From Ianthella basta (taxonomy: Eukaryota > Porifera > Demospongiae > Verongiida > Ianthellidae), in the NCBI GenBank assembly GCA_964019415.1, contig OZ025874.1, forward strand, positions 7,187,592 to 7,251,591: DNA of 64,000 bases. Reading direction: 5' to 3'. The translations under genes and the position numbers were made by a program. The notes beneath the pieces were generated by a model. The model was not told where the DNA came from and made no database searches. It saw nothing but the letters and a program-made list of their open reading frames with translations. Positions 45,661 to 57,724 of the stretch are shown here, one piece after another. Each line of letters opens with the position of its first letter. The stretch's first letter is position 1.

Positions 45661-46829
45661 TATTCCATAACCACTGCTGCTGCAGCACACACAAATACAG
45701 CCAGCAAGCAGTGGCAATTGTACTGCTAGTAGGAAGTAATCCCATTGTGTGCAGATGTTTATACCAATATTAGCATTCTCAGCTACCAAATGTACTGTGT
45801 ATATATGTATATATGTCTTTGACTAGGACAAATTTGTGTCTGTAACGGATCAAATTATTTTCAGTTGTAAGCTCTGTGTGAGCGGACACAGCATCAAATA
45901 TGGTATAGCAGGATCCTTGGAACAGTCTTTGTCAGCTTTCAAGAGTGCTGACTGTACAATACAGAGTCCTTACAAGATTGCATATGGTGGTAACATTAGT
46001 AGGAAGGAGGACCATAACAGTGAATACCTGAAGTGACCTTGTTGTATGTGAATACCATTTCTGTGGTCAGTCCTGGTCCCGCAGTGGCTTTATGCTAAAG
46101 GGCAAGTTAGGATTATTAGTGGAAGTCTACTGTGTTTGTTATGATTTCTGAACCATGACATAGACTGTTCTGTAATGTAAACTTTAAAGTACATTGCTAT
46201 GGTAGAGGTGACCAAGGCATGACTAAGTATCCCAGGTGTACTTTCAATCTGGTAGAATGCCCTCTCGTTACCATGAATTTAGCATACCGAGAGGAAGAGG
46301 AGGAGCAATTATTGTTGAGTTTTTCCATGCAGGGACGCGTGGTCTTCAGAGGCACTCGGCACCATCCCTACATCTCTCCTTGTTTTTGTGGAAAACCTTT
46401 TTACTTCCCTTACCTATTTGACCTCACACAGTATCTGCACTATCTGTGAGTCAATGGGCTGACATGTGAAAGAATGCTAGCAGCCAGCTGCCACCTGCAA
46501 TTCGGTGTGGGAATGATAAGAACTATAATATTGACAGACATTCAGTGACCTCAGCAGCAAACTGATTGCTGGGACTGACCTACTGTATAACAATTTGTAT
46601 GCCATAAATAGAAGCACACATATTGGAAATTCAGCGCATCAACTCAGCAACTGATAATAGGCCTAAAGTATGCCATTATGCAACTCAAGACAAAGGATGG
46701 AAGACTGACTGAGAAATAGTACAGTATGTTCAATTTAATATACTCCTGTACTGTGTAGTCCTCTTTGTTGCATAGTATTGCACTGGGGCAGGCATACATA
46801 CATGAGCATAGGATAATAAGGAAAAGTAT
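45661..46829. other. Gene-free stretch
   Basis: GTTATGATTTCTGAACCATG and CCAAGGCATGACTAAG, near 46138-46230, recur at 34388-34490, marking a dispersed repeat found upstream of both gene D and gene E. No gene is seen. Confidence 0.5.
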
Positions 46830-46839
46830 TTGAAGTGAA

Positions 46840-46841
<2 letters not shown>

Positions 46842-46933
<92 letters not shown>

Positions 46934-46952
46934 ATGCGCATGTGTGTGTGTG

Positions 46953-47012
<60 letters not shown>
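46842..47012. repeat. (GT)n microsatellite
   Basis: Long GT run preceded by GTGAAAGG. The same border precedes the run at 49967, marking the left part of the E/F duplication. Confidence 0.9.
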
Positions 47013-47015
<3 letters not shown>

Positions 47016-47145
47016 ACAAATGTGTGTATAGAGCACTGACAATAATGCCCATGTACGGAAACAGTATCATCAACATTGAATTGCTGCAGCTGCCTAGTTA
47101 CGAATCCGGGAATATTATTTGAAGCTAATAAATTGAAGCAGCGGG

Positions 47146-47153
47146 TATATAAG
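47146..47153 (+). promoter_or_regulatory. TATA box of cluster gene E
   Basis: TATATAAG in GCGGGTATATAAGCAGGAGC, 131 bp before the ATG. It is shared almost exactly with gene F. Confidence 0.82.
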
Positions 47154-47283
47154 CAGGAGCAGCGCTCTGCAAATCATCACACCAGCAAGACTACTGTAAA
47201 GATTATACCATTGCTGAAGGAGAAGGATCTATCAATACTAGATACTAGAGGGAGTCCGTCACTTCCAATTGGAGCAGAACAAG

Positions 47284-48776
47284 ATGAAGTTGATCGCAGC
47301 AACCTGTCTGCTGATCCTGGTTCAGGTGAGGCACTGCAGTGATGTGTGTGGGCATACCCCACTGCTGTGTGCACATGCTATCCTTGTAGTGAGTGCACAT
47401 ACCCCACTGCTGTGTGCACATGCTATCCTTGTAGTGAGTGCACATACCCCACTGCTGTGTGCACATGCTATAGCATTGTTACTGCCCATTCAACTGAATT
47501 GCTTTATGACGTGTGTGTCCTTCTGATCTTGCTGCAGTACTCTGTATCAGTCCCTACCCCATACAAGAAATGCCCACCTGGAACCACACTGAATGCTGTT
47601 ACTGGAGAGTGTGACTGTACGTATGGCTATGTGCTCAACCGCAAGACCAACCAATGTGAATGCCCCAAGGGATTGGAAGTGCGTTATGACTATGCTAGAG
47701 GACACCTGGTGTGCGGCTATTCTTCACATGTACCAGCCACCCACCCCCCTAAAGCAACCACGTACCCTCGAGATCCTTACGTTAACAACCATGTTCCAAA
47801 GCCAACCACGTACCCTCCTTACGTTAACAGCCATGTTCCAAAGCCAACCACGTATACTCCTTACGTTAACACCCATGTTCCAAAGACAACTACGTATGCT
47901 CCTTACGTTAACGCCCACACTCCTAAGCCCTACTACGCCCCTTACACAACCCAACCACCTCTAACCCGACCACCTCCACCTCCCTACTGCCCTCCTGGGA
48001 CCTGGCTGAACCAGGTTACTGGACAGTGTGACTGTCAGTACGGCTACGTCCTCAACCAGGACACCTACCAATGTGACTGCCCTAATGGACTGGCAGTGAG
48101 TTACAACAAGGAGCAAAGACACCTGCAGTGTGGCTGTCCCAAAGGACAGTATCTGAGCTATAGTTATAATAAGTATGGGTGCACCTACCACCCTGCTACC
48201 CCTGACCCCTATGCTAAGACAACCACATACTACGCCCCTCCCACAACCCGACCACCACCACCTCCCTACTGCCCTCCCGGTACCTGGCTGAACGAGGTTA
48301 CTGGACAGTGTGACTGTGAGTACGGCTACGTCCTCAACCAGGTCACCTACCAATGTGACTGCCCTAATGGACTGGTAGAGAGCTACAGCAAGGAGCATAG
48401 ACGCCTGCAGTGTGGCTGTCCCGAAGGATACCTGGTGAGCTATAGCCCCCATCTCTACCAGTGCGTCCCGCAGCCTTCTTGCTCCGGAGGCAGGATCTAT
48501 GATGCTAAACTTTCCAGCTGCGTTTGTCCAGCGAACCTGGTCTGGGATCCCAAATCCTACAGCTGCGTATGTCCTGAAGGACTAGTATACGATGTGTATT
48601 CCCGGAACTGTACCTGCCCCCATGGCCAAGTCTACAACGCATACTCAGGTCTATGTGAGCCTGCATGCTCATGTGTAGCATACAATTCTGGCTACGCTGC
48701 CCTGTGTGCCAAGCAGACCACTGAGCACGAATGCAACTACCAGTCTGCCCAGTGCAACTGGAAGTGCGCATATTAA
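47284..48776 (+). CDS. Cluster gene E: modular Cys-rich secreted protein, 2 exons
   Basis: Exon 1, 47284-47325 (MKLIAATCLLILVQ); exon 2, 47538-48776; 426 residues. The mature part has three CPPG modules. The first is cut short after HLVCGY and runs into a Pro/Thr linker with repeated HVPKPTTYPPYVN units. The second and third (CPPGTWLNQVTGQCDCQYGY, CPPGTWLNEVTGQCDCEYGY) are complete. A few 20-residue Cys repeats follow (IYDAKLSSCVC, VWDPKSYSCVC, VYDVYSRNCTC), then the terminal domain CSCVAYNSGYAALC ... CNWKCAY. It lacks the long 180-bp block array of gene D. It is the closest relative of gene F, 3.2 kb downstream. Secreted; function unknown. Confidence 0.87.
47334..47478. repeat. 45-bp intronic minisatellite of gene E (3 copies)
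   Basis: The same unit as in genes D and F, here with the lowest copy number. Confidence 0.9.
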
Positions 48777-49119
48777 ATGGATAACATCAGCCATTTTCAT
48801 TCAGAGTGCATACTCTACTGCACATGGATTACATATTTTAACTTGAAGTAGGATCCAGCGCTTATTTATAATTGAGTCATATTTCAGCTGAATTTTTAGG
48901 CCACAATATTGTACTGATTACTCTTATTGAATATTCCACTGCAGTTTGTTACAGTCAAATGCATGTATGGGCATGTACTGTAGCTCTATTGTGCTACTTG
49001 CAAATACAAATGCATATCACTAATATCCATCAGTTGTGCAGACACATCAATACTGATGCCATAGAGGCTCATCAATGCATGCAATAAATTTGGCACTGAC
49101 TTTCAAGTGTAAACATATG

Positions 49120-49205
49120 TAGCAGGGAACAACAGCACAGGACATTTCAGCTTTGAAGGCCTGAGAAAGGCCCTTGTGAAATGACCTGTGTTACTGTTCC
49201 TGCTA
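49120..49205. repeat. Hairpin element (copy 3)
   Basis: TAGCAGGGAACAACAGCACA, GGACATTTCA / TGAAATGACCTGTG, TTACTGTTCCTGCTA around AAGGCCTGAGAAAGGCC. Confidence 0.75.
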
Positions 49206-49966
49206 TATTCTGCTTGAACATCAATACCAAGTCTACATCAATACTGTACTGATAGATGGATAGTGATCGTAATGGAATATGGTGGATGCATGAGGTGAAT
49301 GGCTGGCAAAAATGTGCAATCGAAACCTACGTATTGCTATAGTCTACATCAATACTATCAGTACAGCATTGATGTAGACTTGATATTGATGAGGTGTGGG
49401 GGTGCTGGTGGTCTGGTGGTCTGGAGCTGAAGCACACGCTTCAAGATCCATGATTATGGGATGTTTCCAGTTCAAGCTCAAGCCCAGGCCATGGCAGAGA
49501 AATTTCAGTGGCAGCACCCCCTGACAACAAGCAGCCCCACTGAACAAATAACAAACTGATCTTACTGTATGTGTGTCTATGTTGTTTGTACTATGTATGT
49601 GTTGTGGGTGCCTGGAAGAGTAGCCTTCTGGCTAAAGGTTCCCCACAGTTAATAAGATCAATTATTATTATTATTATTGATGTTCAGAAATATAGCAGAA
49701 ACAGTAACACAGGTCATTTCACAAGGGCCTTTCTCAGGCCTTTAAAGCTTAAATGTTCTGTATTGTTGTTATTATTATTATTATTTTGCTACAATATTAC
49801 TAATAAATAGGATAAGTAAATAAGTGACAACTAAAGCAGAAACTATTAAGAACATGCAGCCTAGTCATCAACAGTATAATCCCCGCATAGGGGAAATGTG
49901 ACTTAGTCAATGTCAGTGGCAGGGAGTGATCCCAGCATGGAGGCCACATTGCCCACTTAGAGTGAA

Positions 49967-50010
<44 letters not shown>

Positions 50011-50048
50011 GTGCGTGTGTGTGTGTGTGTGCATGTGTGTGTGTGTGT
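49967..50048. repeat. (GT)n microsatellite
   Basis: GT run with GC and CA interruptions. Its right border (GCACTGACAATAATGCCCA) is the same as after the run at 46842-47012. Confidence 0.9.
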
Positions 50049-50353
50049 AGTGCACTGACAATAATGCCCAGTGTACTGTGTTGATACCTCACCAGTACTG
50101 TAAGCTATCTTTCATTTGGTGACTAATTGATTGGAGTAGCAGTTAACTGCATGCTATCTGACTGTGGTAGCCTGCTGTCTGGTGACAGCTAGAATATAGG
50201 ATTGCTGCTGCGTTTGGAAGCTAGCAGAGGTCATTGCTGGCTTCCTGAAGCAATACAAACTACAGGAAAGAGTATCATCAACATTGAATTTCTGCAGTTA
50301 CCTAGTTCAGAATTGGGGAATTTTATCTGTAGCTGGTAAATTGAAGCAGCGGG

Positions 50354-50361
50354 TATATAAG
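50354..50361 (+). promoter_or_regulatory. TATA box of cluster gene F
   Basis: TATATAAG with the same flanks as in gene E, 124 bp before the ATG. Confidence 0.82.
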
Positions 50362-50484
50362 CAGGAGCAGCGCTCTGCAAATCATCACACCAGCAAGACT
50401 ACTGTAAAGAGTATACCATTGCTGAAGGAGAAGGGTCTATCAATACTAGAGGGAGTCCGCCACTTCCAATTGGAACAGAACAAG

Positions 50485-52281
50485 ATGAAGTTGATCGCAG
50501 CAACCTGTCTGCTCATCCTGGTTCAGGTGAGGCACTGCAGTGATGTGTGTGGGCATACCCCACTGCTGTGTGCACATGCTATCCTTGTAGTGAGTGCACA
50601 TACCCCACTGCTGTGTGCACATGCTATCCTTGTAGTGAGTGCACATACCCCACTGCTGTGTGCACATGCCATCCTTGTAGTGAGTGCACATACCCCACTG
50701 CTGTGTGCACATGCTATCCTTGTAGTGAGTGCACATACCCCACTGCTGTGTGCACATGCTATCCTTGTAGTGAGTGCACACATACCCCACTGCTGTGTGC
50801 ACATGCTATCCTTGTAGTGAGTGCACATACCCCACTGCTGTGTGCACATGCTATCCTTGTAGTGAGTGCACATACCCCACTGCTGTGTGCACATGCTATA
50901 GCATTGTCACTGCCCATTCAACTGAATTGCTTTATGACGTGTGTGTGTCCTTCTGATCTTGCTGCAGTACTCTGTATCAGTCCCTACCCCATACAAATGC
51001 CCACCTGGAACCACACTGAATGCTGTTACTCAAGAGTGTGACTGTCAGTACGGCTATGTGCTTAATCGCAAGACCAACCAATGTGATTGCCCCAAGGGGT
51101 TGGAAGTGCGTTACAACTATGCTAGAGGACACCTGGAGTGCGGCTGTCCAGATGGACTGTATCTGAGCTATGGCCTACATCTCTATCAGTGCAGTGGGAT
51201 ACCAACCACCAGGCCCACTAAAGCAACCACGCACCCCACTACTGCTAGCACTCACGCCACTAAGCCAACCACGTACCCCACTTCCGCTAGCACCCATGCC
51301 ACTAAGCCAACCACGTATCCTACTTCCGCTAGCACCCATGCTACTAAGCCAACTACCTACTCCACCACCACTTACACAACCCGACCACCTCCACCTCCCT
51401 ACTGCCCTCCCGGTACCTGGCTAAACAAGGCTACTGGAGAGTGTGACTGTCAGTACGGCTACGTCCTCAACCAGGTCAGCTACCAGTGTGAATGCCCCAA
51501 AGGACTGGAAGTGAGATACAACTACGCTCTGAAACATCTGGAGTGCGGCTGTCCTGATGGACAGTATCTGAGATATGGTCCTCATGTGTATGAGTGCGCC
51601 TACTACGTTGCATCACCTACCACTAGCCCAACTAAAGCAACCACATACCCTACTACCACTGGCACCCATGCTACTAAGCCAACCACGTACTCCACCGCCA
51701 CTTACACAACCCGACCACCTCCACCTCCCTACTGCCCTCCCGGTACCTGGTTGAACAAGGTTACTGGAGAGTGTGACTGTCAGTATGGCTACGTCCTCAA
51801 CCAGGTCACCTACCAATGTGACTGCCCTAAAGGACTGGTAGTGAGTTACAACTATGCGCAAAGGCACCTGCAGTGTGGCTGTCCCAAAGGACATCAGCTG
51901 AGATTTGCCCCCCATCTCTACCAGTGCATCCCGCATCCTCCTTGCTCCGGAGGCAAGATCTATGATGCTATCCATTCCAGCTGCGTTTGTCCAGGGAACA
52001 AGATCTGGGATGCCAAATCTTCCAGCTGTGTCTGCCCAGCGAACAAGATTTGGGACAACAAATCCTCCAGCTGCGTATGTCCCAAGGGACTAGTATACAA
52101 TGTGTATTCCCGGAACTGTACCTGCCCCGATGGCCAAGTCTACAATGCATACTCAGGTCTATGTGAGCCTGTATGTTCATGTGTAGCATACAATTCTGGC
52201 TACGCTGCCCAGTGTGCCAAGCAGGCCACTGAGTACGATTGCAACTCCCAGTCTGGCTACTGCAACTGGAAGTGCGTGTAA
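50485..52281 (+). CDS. Cluster gene F: modular Cys-rich secreted protein, 2 exons
   Basis: Exon 1, 50485-50526 (MKLIAATCLLILVQ); exon 2, 50968-52281; 451 residues. It has three complete CPPG modules (CPPGTTLNAVTQECDCQYGY, CPPGTWLNKATGECDCQYGY, CPPGTWLNKVTGECDCQYGY). They are separated by Thr-rich linkers built from ATKPTTYPTSASTH units and a TTRPPPPPY joint that also occurs in D and E. Four 20-residue Cys repeats follow (IYDAIHSSCVC, IWDAKSSSCVC, IWDNKSSSCVC, VYNVYSRNCTC), then CSCVAYNSGYAAQC ... CNWKCV. Promoter, leader, intron and 3' flank are shared with gene E, so E and F are a recent tandem duplication. Secreted; function unknown. Confidence 0.88.
50534..50902. repeat. 45-bp intronic minisatellite of gene F (8 copies)
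   Basis: The longest of the three paralogous arrays. One unit carries two extra bases (GTGCACACATACC), which shifts the reading frame relative to exon 2. Confidence 0.9.
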
Positions 52282-53185
52282 ATAGACAACGCATCAGCCA
52301 ATTTCATTCAGAGTGCATACTCTACTGCACATGGATTACATAATTAACTTGAAGTAGGATTCAGCATTTGTTTATAATTGAGTCATATTTTAGCTGAACT
52401 TTTAGGCCACAATATTGTACTGATTAATCTTATTGAATATTCTACTGCAGTTTGTTACAGTCAAATGCATATATGGGCATGTACTGTAGCTCTATTGTGC
52501 TACTTGCAAATACAACTGCCCAACAAATGCATATCACTAATATCCATCAGTCATGCAGACACATCAATACTGATGTCATAGAGGCTCATCACTGCATGCA
52601 ATAAATTTGGCACTGACTTTCAAGTGTAAACGTATGTAGCAGGGAACAACAGCAGAGGACATTTCAGCTTTGAAGGCTGAGAAAGGCCCTTGTGAAATGA
52701 CCTGTGTTACTGTTCCTGCTATATTCTGCTTGAACATCAATATCAAGTCTACATCAATATAGTACTGATAGATGGATAGTGATCATAATGGAATACGATG
52801 GATGCATGAGGTGAAGGGCTGGCAAAAGTGCGTGGTCTGTGCTACTGTGCTATGCCTGCTTGTAGAGTTCGTGCTTCTGGGTTGACTACTTTTGCTCAGT
52901 GTGGAGCCAAAATAGTGCAATAATTTGCTAGCGGAAGTGGAGAAGAAGAATGTGTACTTGAAGAAGGATGACTAGGAGCACAGTCATGCAACCTGACACC
53001 TTCAATTGTGACTAACCCATCTAAATGAATAACTATACATGTAACTTATAATTAGTAGTGCCTCATTAAGTAACAGATGGAGTATCAGAAAAGGTTTACA
53101 TGTTTGATAGCAACTATATTAGAAATCAGCTGTTGTAAGTCTATTTATGGAGGTGTGGGCTGAATCGATCAGAAATGTTTTGTGT
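52282..53185. other. Gene F to G spacer
   Basis: Duplicated 3' flank with a hairpin element at 52637-52721 (copy 4, matching 49120-49205). The last 380 bp before gene G hold nothing recognisable. Confidence 0.6.
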
Positions 53186-56086
53186 TTAGCACTCATTCCA
53201 GTAGCATTTGTTGGGTGAGTGGTTGCAGTCCCTCTCTGTAGTCTGGGTGGCACAAGCATATCTGTGATGTGGGTACCAAGCATGATTCACACAAGATGCA
53301 GAGCAGCACTTCCAGTGACAATCGAACCGGTCATTCGGGTCACTACACTTTTGGTAGGTCCGTATAAAGGGACATGTCCATCTATGGAAGAAGGTGCGCG
53401 AGTTACCAACACACTTTCCAGGGCAGGTGGTTACCGTTGCTGGGGCGGAAAGAGTGCAAGTGCAGGAGTCAGAGTTCAGTGTGTATCCAGCATCGCATGA
53501 CCTTGTACACTCACAGCCACACCCCTTCCCTGCCGAGCGGGTGTGGTAGGCTGGGCATGGTGGACACACACACTCGCACGTGTCTTCATTAAGCGTGGCG
53601 CCATCTGGGCACTCTGCACATTCACACTTGCATGTGTCTCCCACCTCTGTCACTATCAGACCATCTGGGCATGAAGTTGGGTCACACATACACAATCCAG
53701 CAGTTTCATTAATTATCTTTTCACCAGGACAGATGCACGTCTGTATCTTTGGATCATATTCCTGTCCCTTGATTGGGCAGACACATTCATTTGTTAAGGG
53801 AACAACTAGCTGGTCACCCTCGCACACACAGCTGTCTGATGAGGCATCGTAGTAAGTCTCTCCAGGACACTGGCACCCATAGTCTGTCTCCTCATACCCC
53901 TTCGGGCAGTAGCATTCACACTGGTCGAGGTCAAGCACTGCCGGGCGTTCACAGTTAATTGAGCACTCACACACACATGTATCGTTGTCTACCTTTGCTG
54001 TGTACTCACTGGGGCACACGGGGCAGTTGCAGGCTTGCAACTCTTCATTGAATATCTGACCTTTTATGGGGCAGATGCACTCTTCATTGTATGGGTCATA
54101 CAGCTGATCTCCCGGGCATTTGCAGGTACTGGTGTAATCATCATAATACTGTCCAATGGGGCAGGAGCAGTTCTTGTAAACACTGCTGTAAACATAGCCT
54201 TTTGGGCAGACGCAACTCTGCACTACACTATCCCAAATCTGAATTCCTGGACATAGACAGCTTCTTGTGGCTGGATCGTAGATCAACCCAGGATGGCAAT
54301 TGCAAGTGCAAGTCTTCAAGTCGAGAACTTCTCTGTCATTGGGGCACTCCAAATCACATGCACAATTACACCTTTCCTTATTCAGCACAAAGGGTTGATC
54401 ACACTGCCTATCACAGACGCACTCACACCTGTCATAATCAAGGTGATAGCCATCAGGGCATGTTTTTAGTCCACACTCACACTTACACTTCTTGTCATTC
54501 AGAGCATAAGGGTAGTCACACTGCTTATCGCAGATGCACTTGCATCTCTCATAATCAAGCTGATAGTCAGTGGGACACGTTTTCAGTCCACATGTGCACT
54601 GACATTCCTTCTTGTCCAATACATAACTGCCCTCGCACTGCCTGTTGCAGATGCACTGACAGTTACCATAGTCAAGTTGCTGTAGGGAGAAAGAGTGAGG
54701 TGCAGATGTATTCTTAGCATAATTACATTGGATACCATTTATGCACCAATTTGTTGACTATTTTGATGAAGCTCATGCTATAACGTTTACAGACTCAATT
54801 GATTTTGGCTCTAGTGGTTAGAACATGATGGATAAATCTGGTAAATAGTAGCTTAACATGTTGTTGTGGCTGAGTGCAGACGTACGTGTACCCAAGTATC
54901 CTTTACTTACGTATCCACTGGGGCACTCCTTTTCTGGACACACACATCTGCCTCCATCGTTGAGAACTTGGCCTGGAAAGCAGCATTTGTAGAGGTGCCA
55001 GCCGAGCACACGATGGTAGGCAGATGGACATACACATTCCCACTGTCGCCTTCGGTAGTTATATCTCTGCAGGTGTCCCCTGGGACACACGCATCGGTTC
55101 AACTTCCAGTTGAAGACTTTTCCAAATGGGCAGTCACAGAGCCCTGTTATGGTGTTGTACTCATATTGATGTGGGCAAGTGGGTGTGGTTGGAGGGGGTG
55201 TGGTCGGATGGACTGTGATTAGAGGGGGCGTAGGTGTTGGCTTAGTCGTTGAAGGTGGACTTGTGCACCAGCAAGTGTTGTACTTGTAGACCAGTACCCA
55301 ATCTCCACTACATTGGACATGGAAACGCTCCCAGCACAGTGTTTCTATCTGTGCATCAGTAACTGGTAAATCACCATAAGATACCTGAATCATTGAGAGA
55401 GTGGGGATGCAGTAAACAGTGTGTTCTTCACATACTTAGTAAATACATACGTATAAGGTCACAAAATATGCTGATTTAGCATCGGAGTCACTTAGTAAGG
55501 AAACAAGGTAACAGCTGTGTAACAACATGCCTGTGTATGATGTTTCGCCTTTGGTAATTTCACCTACATCAGCCTCATACCAAGGACCTTTTGATTAATT
55601 ACGTGGCCTTGCATCTGCAGACGGCCTGTGTATACTGGCCTCCCTCCTTATTATCCGCAGACAGCCTGTGTATACATGGCCTCCCTCCTTATTAACCGCA
55701 GGCGTCCTGTGTATACTGGCCTCCCTCCTTATGAACCGCAGACGGCCTGTGTATACTGGCCTCCCTCCTTATTATCCGCAGACGGCCTGTGTATACTGGC
55801 CTCCCTCCTTATTATCCGCAGACGGCCTGTGTATACTGGCCTCCCTCCTTATTATCCGCAGGCGTCCTGTGTATGAGGCTACTCCTACGTATTTATCATG
55901 TGTATGGCTACTTAAAGTTGTAACCATGCAACAATAAACATTTACGCTAGCATCAACAATCTGCTGAATCTAGTGCTCCCAAACAATGCCCCTACGTATC
56001 TCCTGTCCCATGCTGCACTATGTATTTACCTTGGTTTGTGCTAGCAGGCAGAAACAGAGTAGCACCAGGTCACGGTAGAGCTTCAT
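53186..56086 (-). CDS. Cluster gene G: chimeric modular Cys-rich secreted protein, 3 exons
   Basis: Exons 56086-56030 (MKLYRDLVLLCFCLLAQTK, signal peptide), 55384-54911 and 54679-53186, all phase 0; 674 residues. Exon 2 starts VSYGDLPVTDAQIETLC, a region with no counterpart in D-F. A Thr/Pro linker and one CPPG-type module follow (YEYNTITGLCDCPFGKVF ... RYNYRRRQWECVC ... LYKC). Exon 3 begins with gene H-type repeats (CDYPYALNDKKCKCECGLKT, CPDGYHLDYDRCECVC). Then come D-type 20-residue repeats (LIYDPATRSCLC, YYDDYTSTCKC) and two terminal domains (CHWKC and CVNHAWYPHHRYAC ... CYWNEC). It therefore joins the module sets of D/E/F and H in one protein. Secreted; function unknown. Confidence 0.87.
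55613..55874. repeat. Minisatellite of about 40-42 bp in gene G intron 1 (about 6 copies)
   Basis: Unit: GCAGACGGCCTGTGTATACT, GGCCTCCCTCCTTATTATCC. Confidence 0.9.
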
Positions 56087-56257
56087 CTTGCCTGCAAACA
56101 CCCTACAGGATGCCACCAAAGGTAGAAGTGAGTGATACTGCACCTTGACGTATCTCTTAATCTCTTATTAAACAGTGGCATTACCTCTACAAATACACTG
56201 CTCCAGAAGTAGAGGCTGAACAATCGAGTGATCCTTACTCATCCTGATTGCTTCTAG

Positions 56258-56265
56258 CTCTTATA
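56258..56265 (-). promoter_or_regulatory. TATA box candidate of gene G
   Basis: TATAAGAG on the minus strand, about 170 bp upstream of the start codon. Confidence 0.55.
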
Positions 56266-57594
56266 CTACAGTATGGCGTGCTATCTGCTGATCATTCATG
56301 AGGTGTGGCAGATTGTTGGTGTGTGTAACACAATGGAATTTGTAGTGTAGGGCTTTGACGCTGCTGAGTAGTGAGACATTACATGAGCCACGCCCTGTGT
56401 GTGTGTGCATGTGTGTATATGTGTACGTGTGCGTGTGTGTGCGTGCGCACGTGCGTGTGCATGTGTGTGCATGTGTGTGTGTACGTGTGTGTGTGTGCCT
56501 GTGGGTTATTTGCCTTAAAGTTTATGATTTCTTATCATGTGTTGGGCTGTACATGTGAATACACTATGGCAGGGCCGGGGGAACCGCTCCGGCCACTCCG
56601 GCCATGGCCGGACCAAAGTTTTGTGAGCCAGCTAGGAAATTGTCAGCTAGAGCTAAAATTAACGTTAGCCGTCAGGAACTTACTATTAGTTGCCAAAGAG
56701 ATCATGAATTGAAAGCTCTAACTGCTTTCAAATGGAGTAATCCAATTGCAGTGAGTAACCACTTTGGGAATTAGCTAATATTCAAGCGAGCTGCAGGTGC
56801 AACTATGTTGCGAGGTCGCCGCCGCCATTTTGATGACGAATTATGACGTGTTAGAGAACACAATGGCTGCCGCCGCGACAGAAGAAGCTTAAAACCAAGG
56901 ATAACTCCAAAAGACTTAAAGGAAGGTGCCCTATATCCTAGGAAGACACTTTCTGGGTCGTGCTCCATAATCTTTAAACGTCTTGGATGTTTAACTAGCA
57001 CTTAGGCTTTTCTAAGCTGAAATTCTTTACAATTTGTAGTCCTAAAGGGCATGAGGATGGGAGAGGGAAGCTTTCCCGCAAACATTCAGGCTCTCCCCCC
57101 TTCCCCCAATGTTTTCAAATTTCAGTAAAAATATGACATTAATGTGCAGTTAATGTATGAAAGAAAAGTGCTTTTGGACCGCACAGAGTGCACCAGAACC
57201 AATCTTGGAGGACATAAACCCCAAAACTTTCCTAGGGACACGAACTTGAACTATGTATCCGTTCCCCCTCCCCTTTTGTCTATCTTGCTATAATCCTGTC
57301 TGTTGTGTAGCTACACCATCAAGATGAGTAGCTACGTAGTATTGCTTAAACGATGTCTTGGCATTCCAAATGGCCTGAGCAAATGTGCCAACCTTCCCCC
57401 GGCCCTGTATGGGGAGGTTGAAGGACTGGTCTCAATAGAGAGGTGGTCTTGTAGCATGTACTGTGTTGATTGTCCAGTGACCTGCACACACCAGTGTCTG
57501 ACAGAAGCACATTTGGTTCATAGATGGGAGTTACTGCACTTTCTACACGACTGTATGATTTCTGTTGTTGCTCTAATCTATTCAGGCAACCTAT

Positions 57595-57724
57595 TACAGT
57601 GAAACCTGTCTAAGACAGCCACCTGTGGGCCAGTTCTAACTGGTCTTTATTGAGAGGTGGCTGTTCTATAGAGCTAGATTACAATGCTTTAGTGATATTT
57701 GGGGCCAGGGAGGCTGAAAGGTTT
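57595..57724. mobile_element. MITE of the CAGTGRAACC family (copy 5, right end lost)
   Basis: TACAGTGAAACCTGTCTAAG and the interior up to TTTGGGGCCAGGGAGG; no matching right terminus. Confidence 0.75.

Larger units (their letters stand above)
48777..50353. other. Gene E to F spacer
   Basis: The 3' flank of E (48780-49280) closely matches that of F (52285-52810). It holds a hairpin element (49120-49205), a second inverted copy of it near 49690-49770, ATT runs and a GT microsatellite (49967-50048). No further gene. Confidence 0.65.

Noticed and set aside
56571-57290. Possible hAT element starting CAGGGCCGGGGGAACC
   Set aside because: The presumed right end (GTTCCCCCTCCCC) is only a weak complement, there is no coding remnant, and no target duplication was found.
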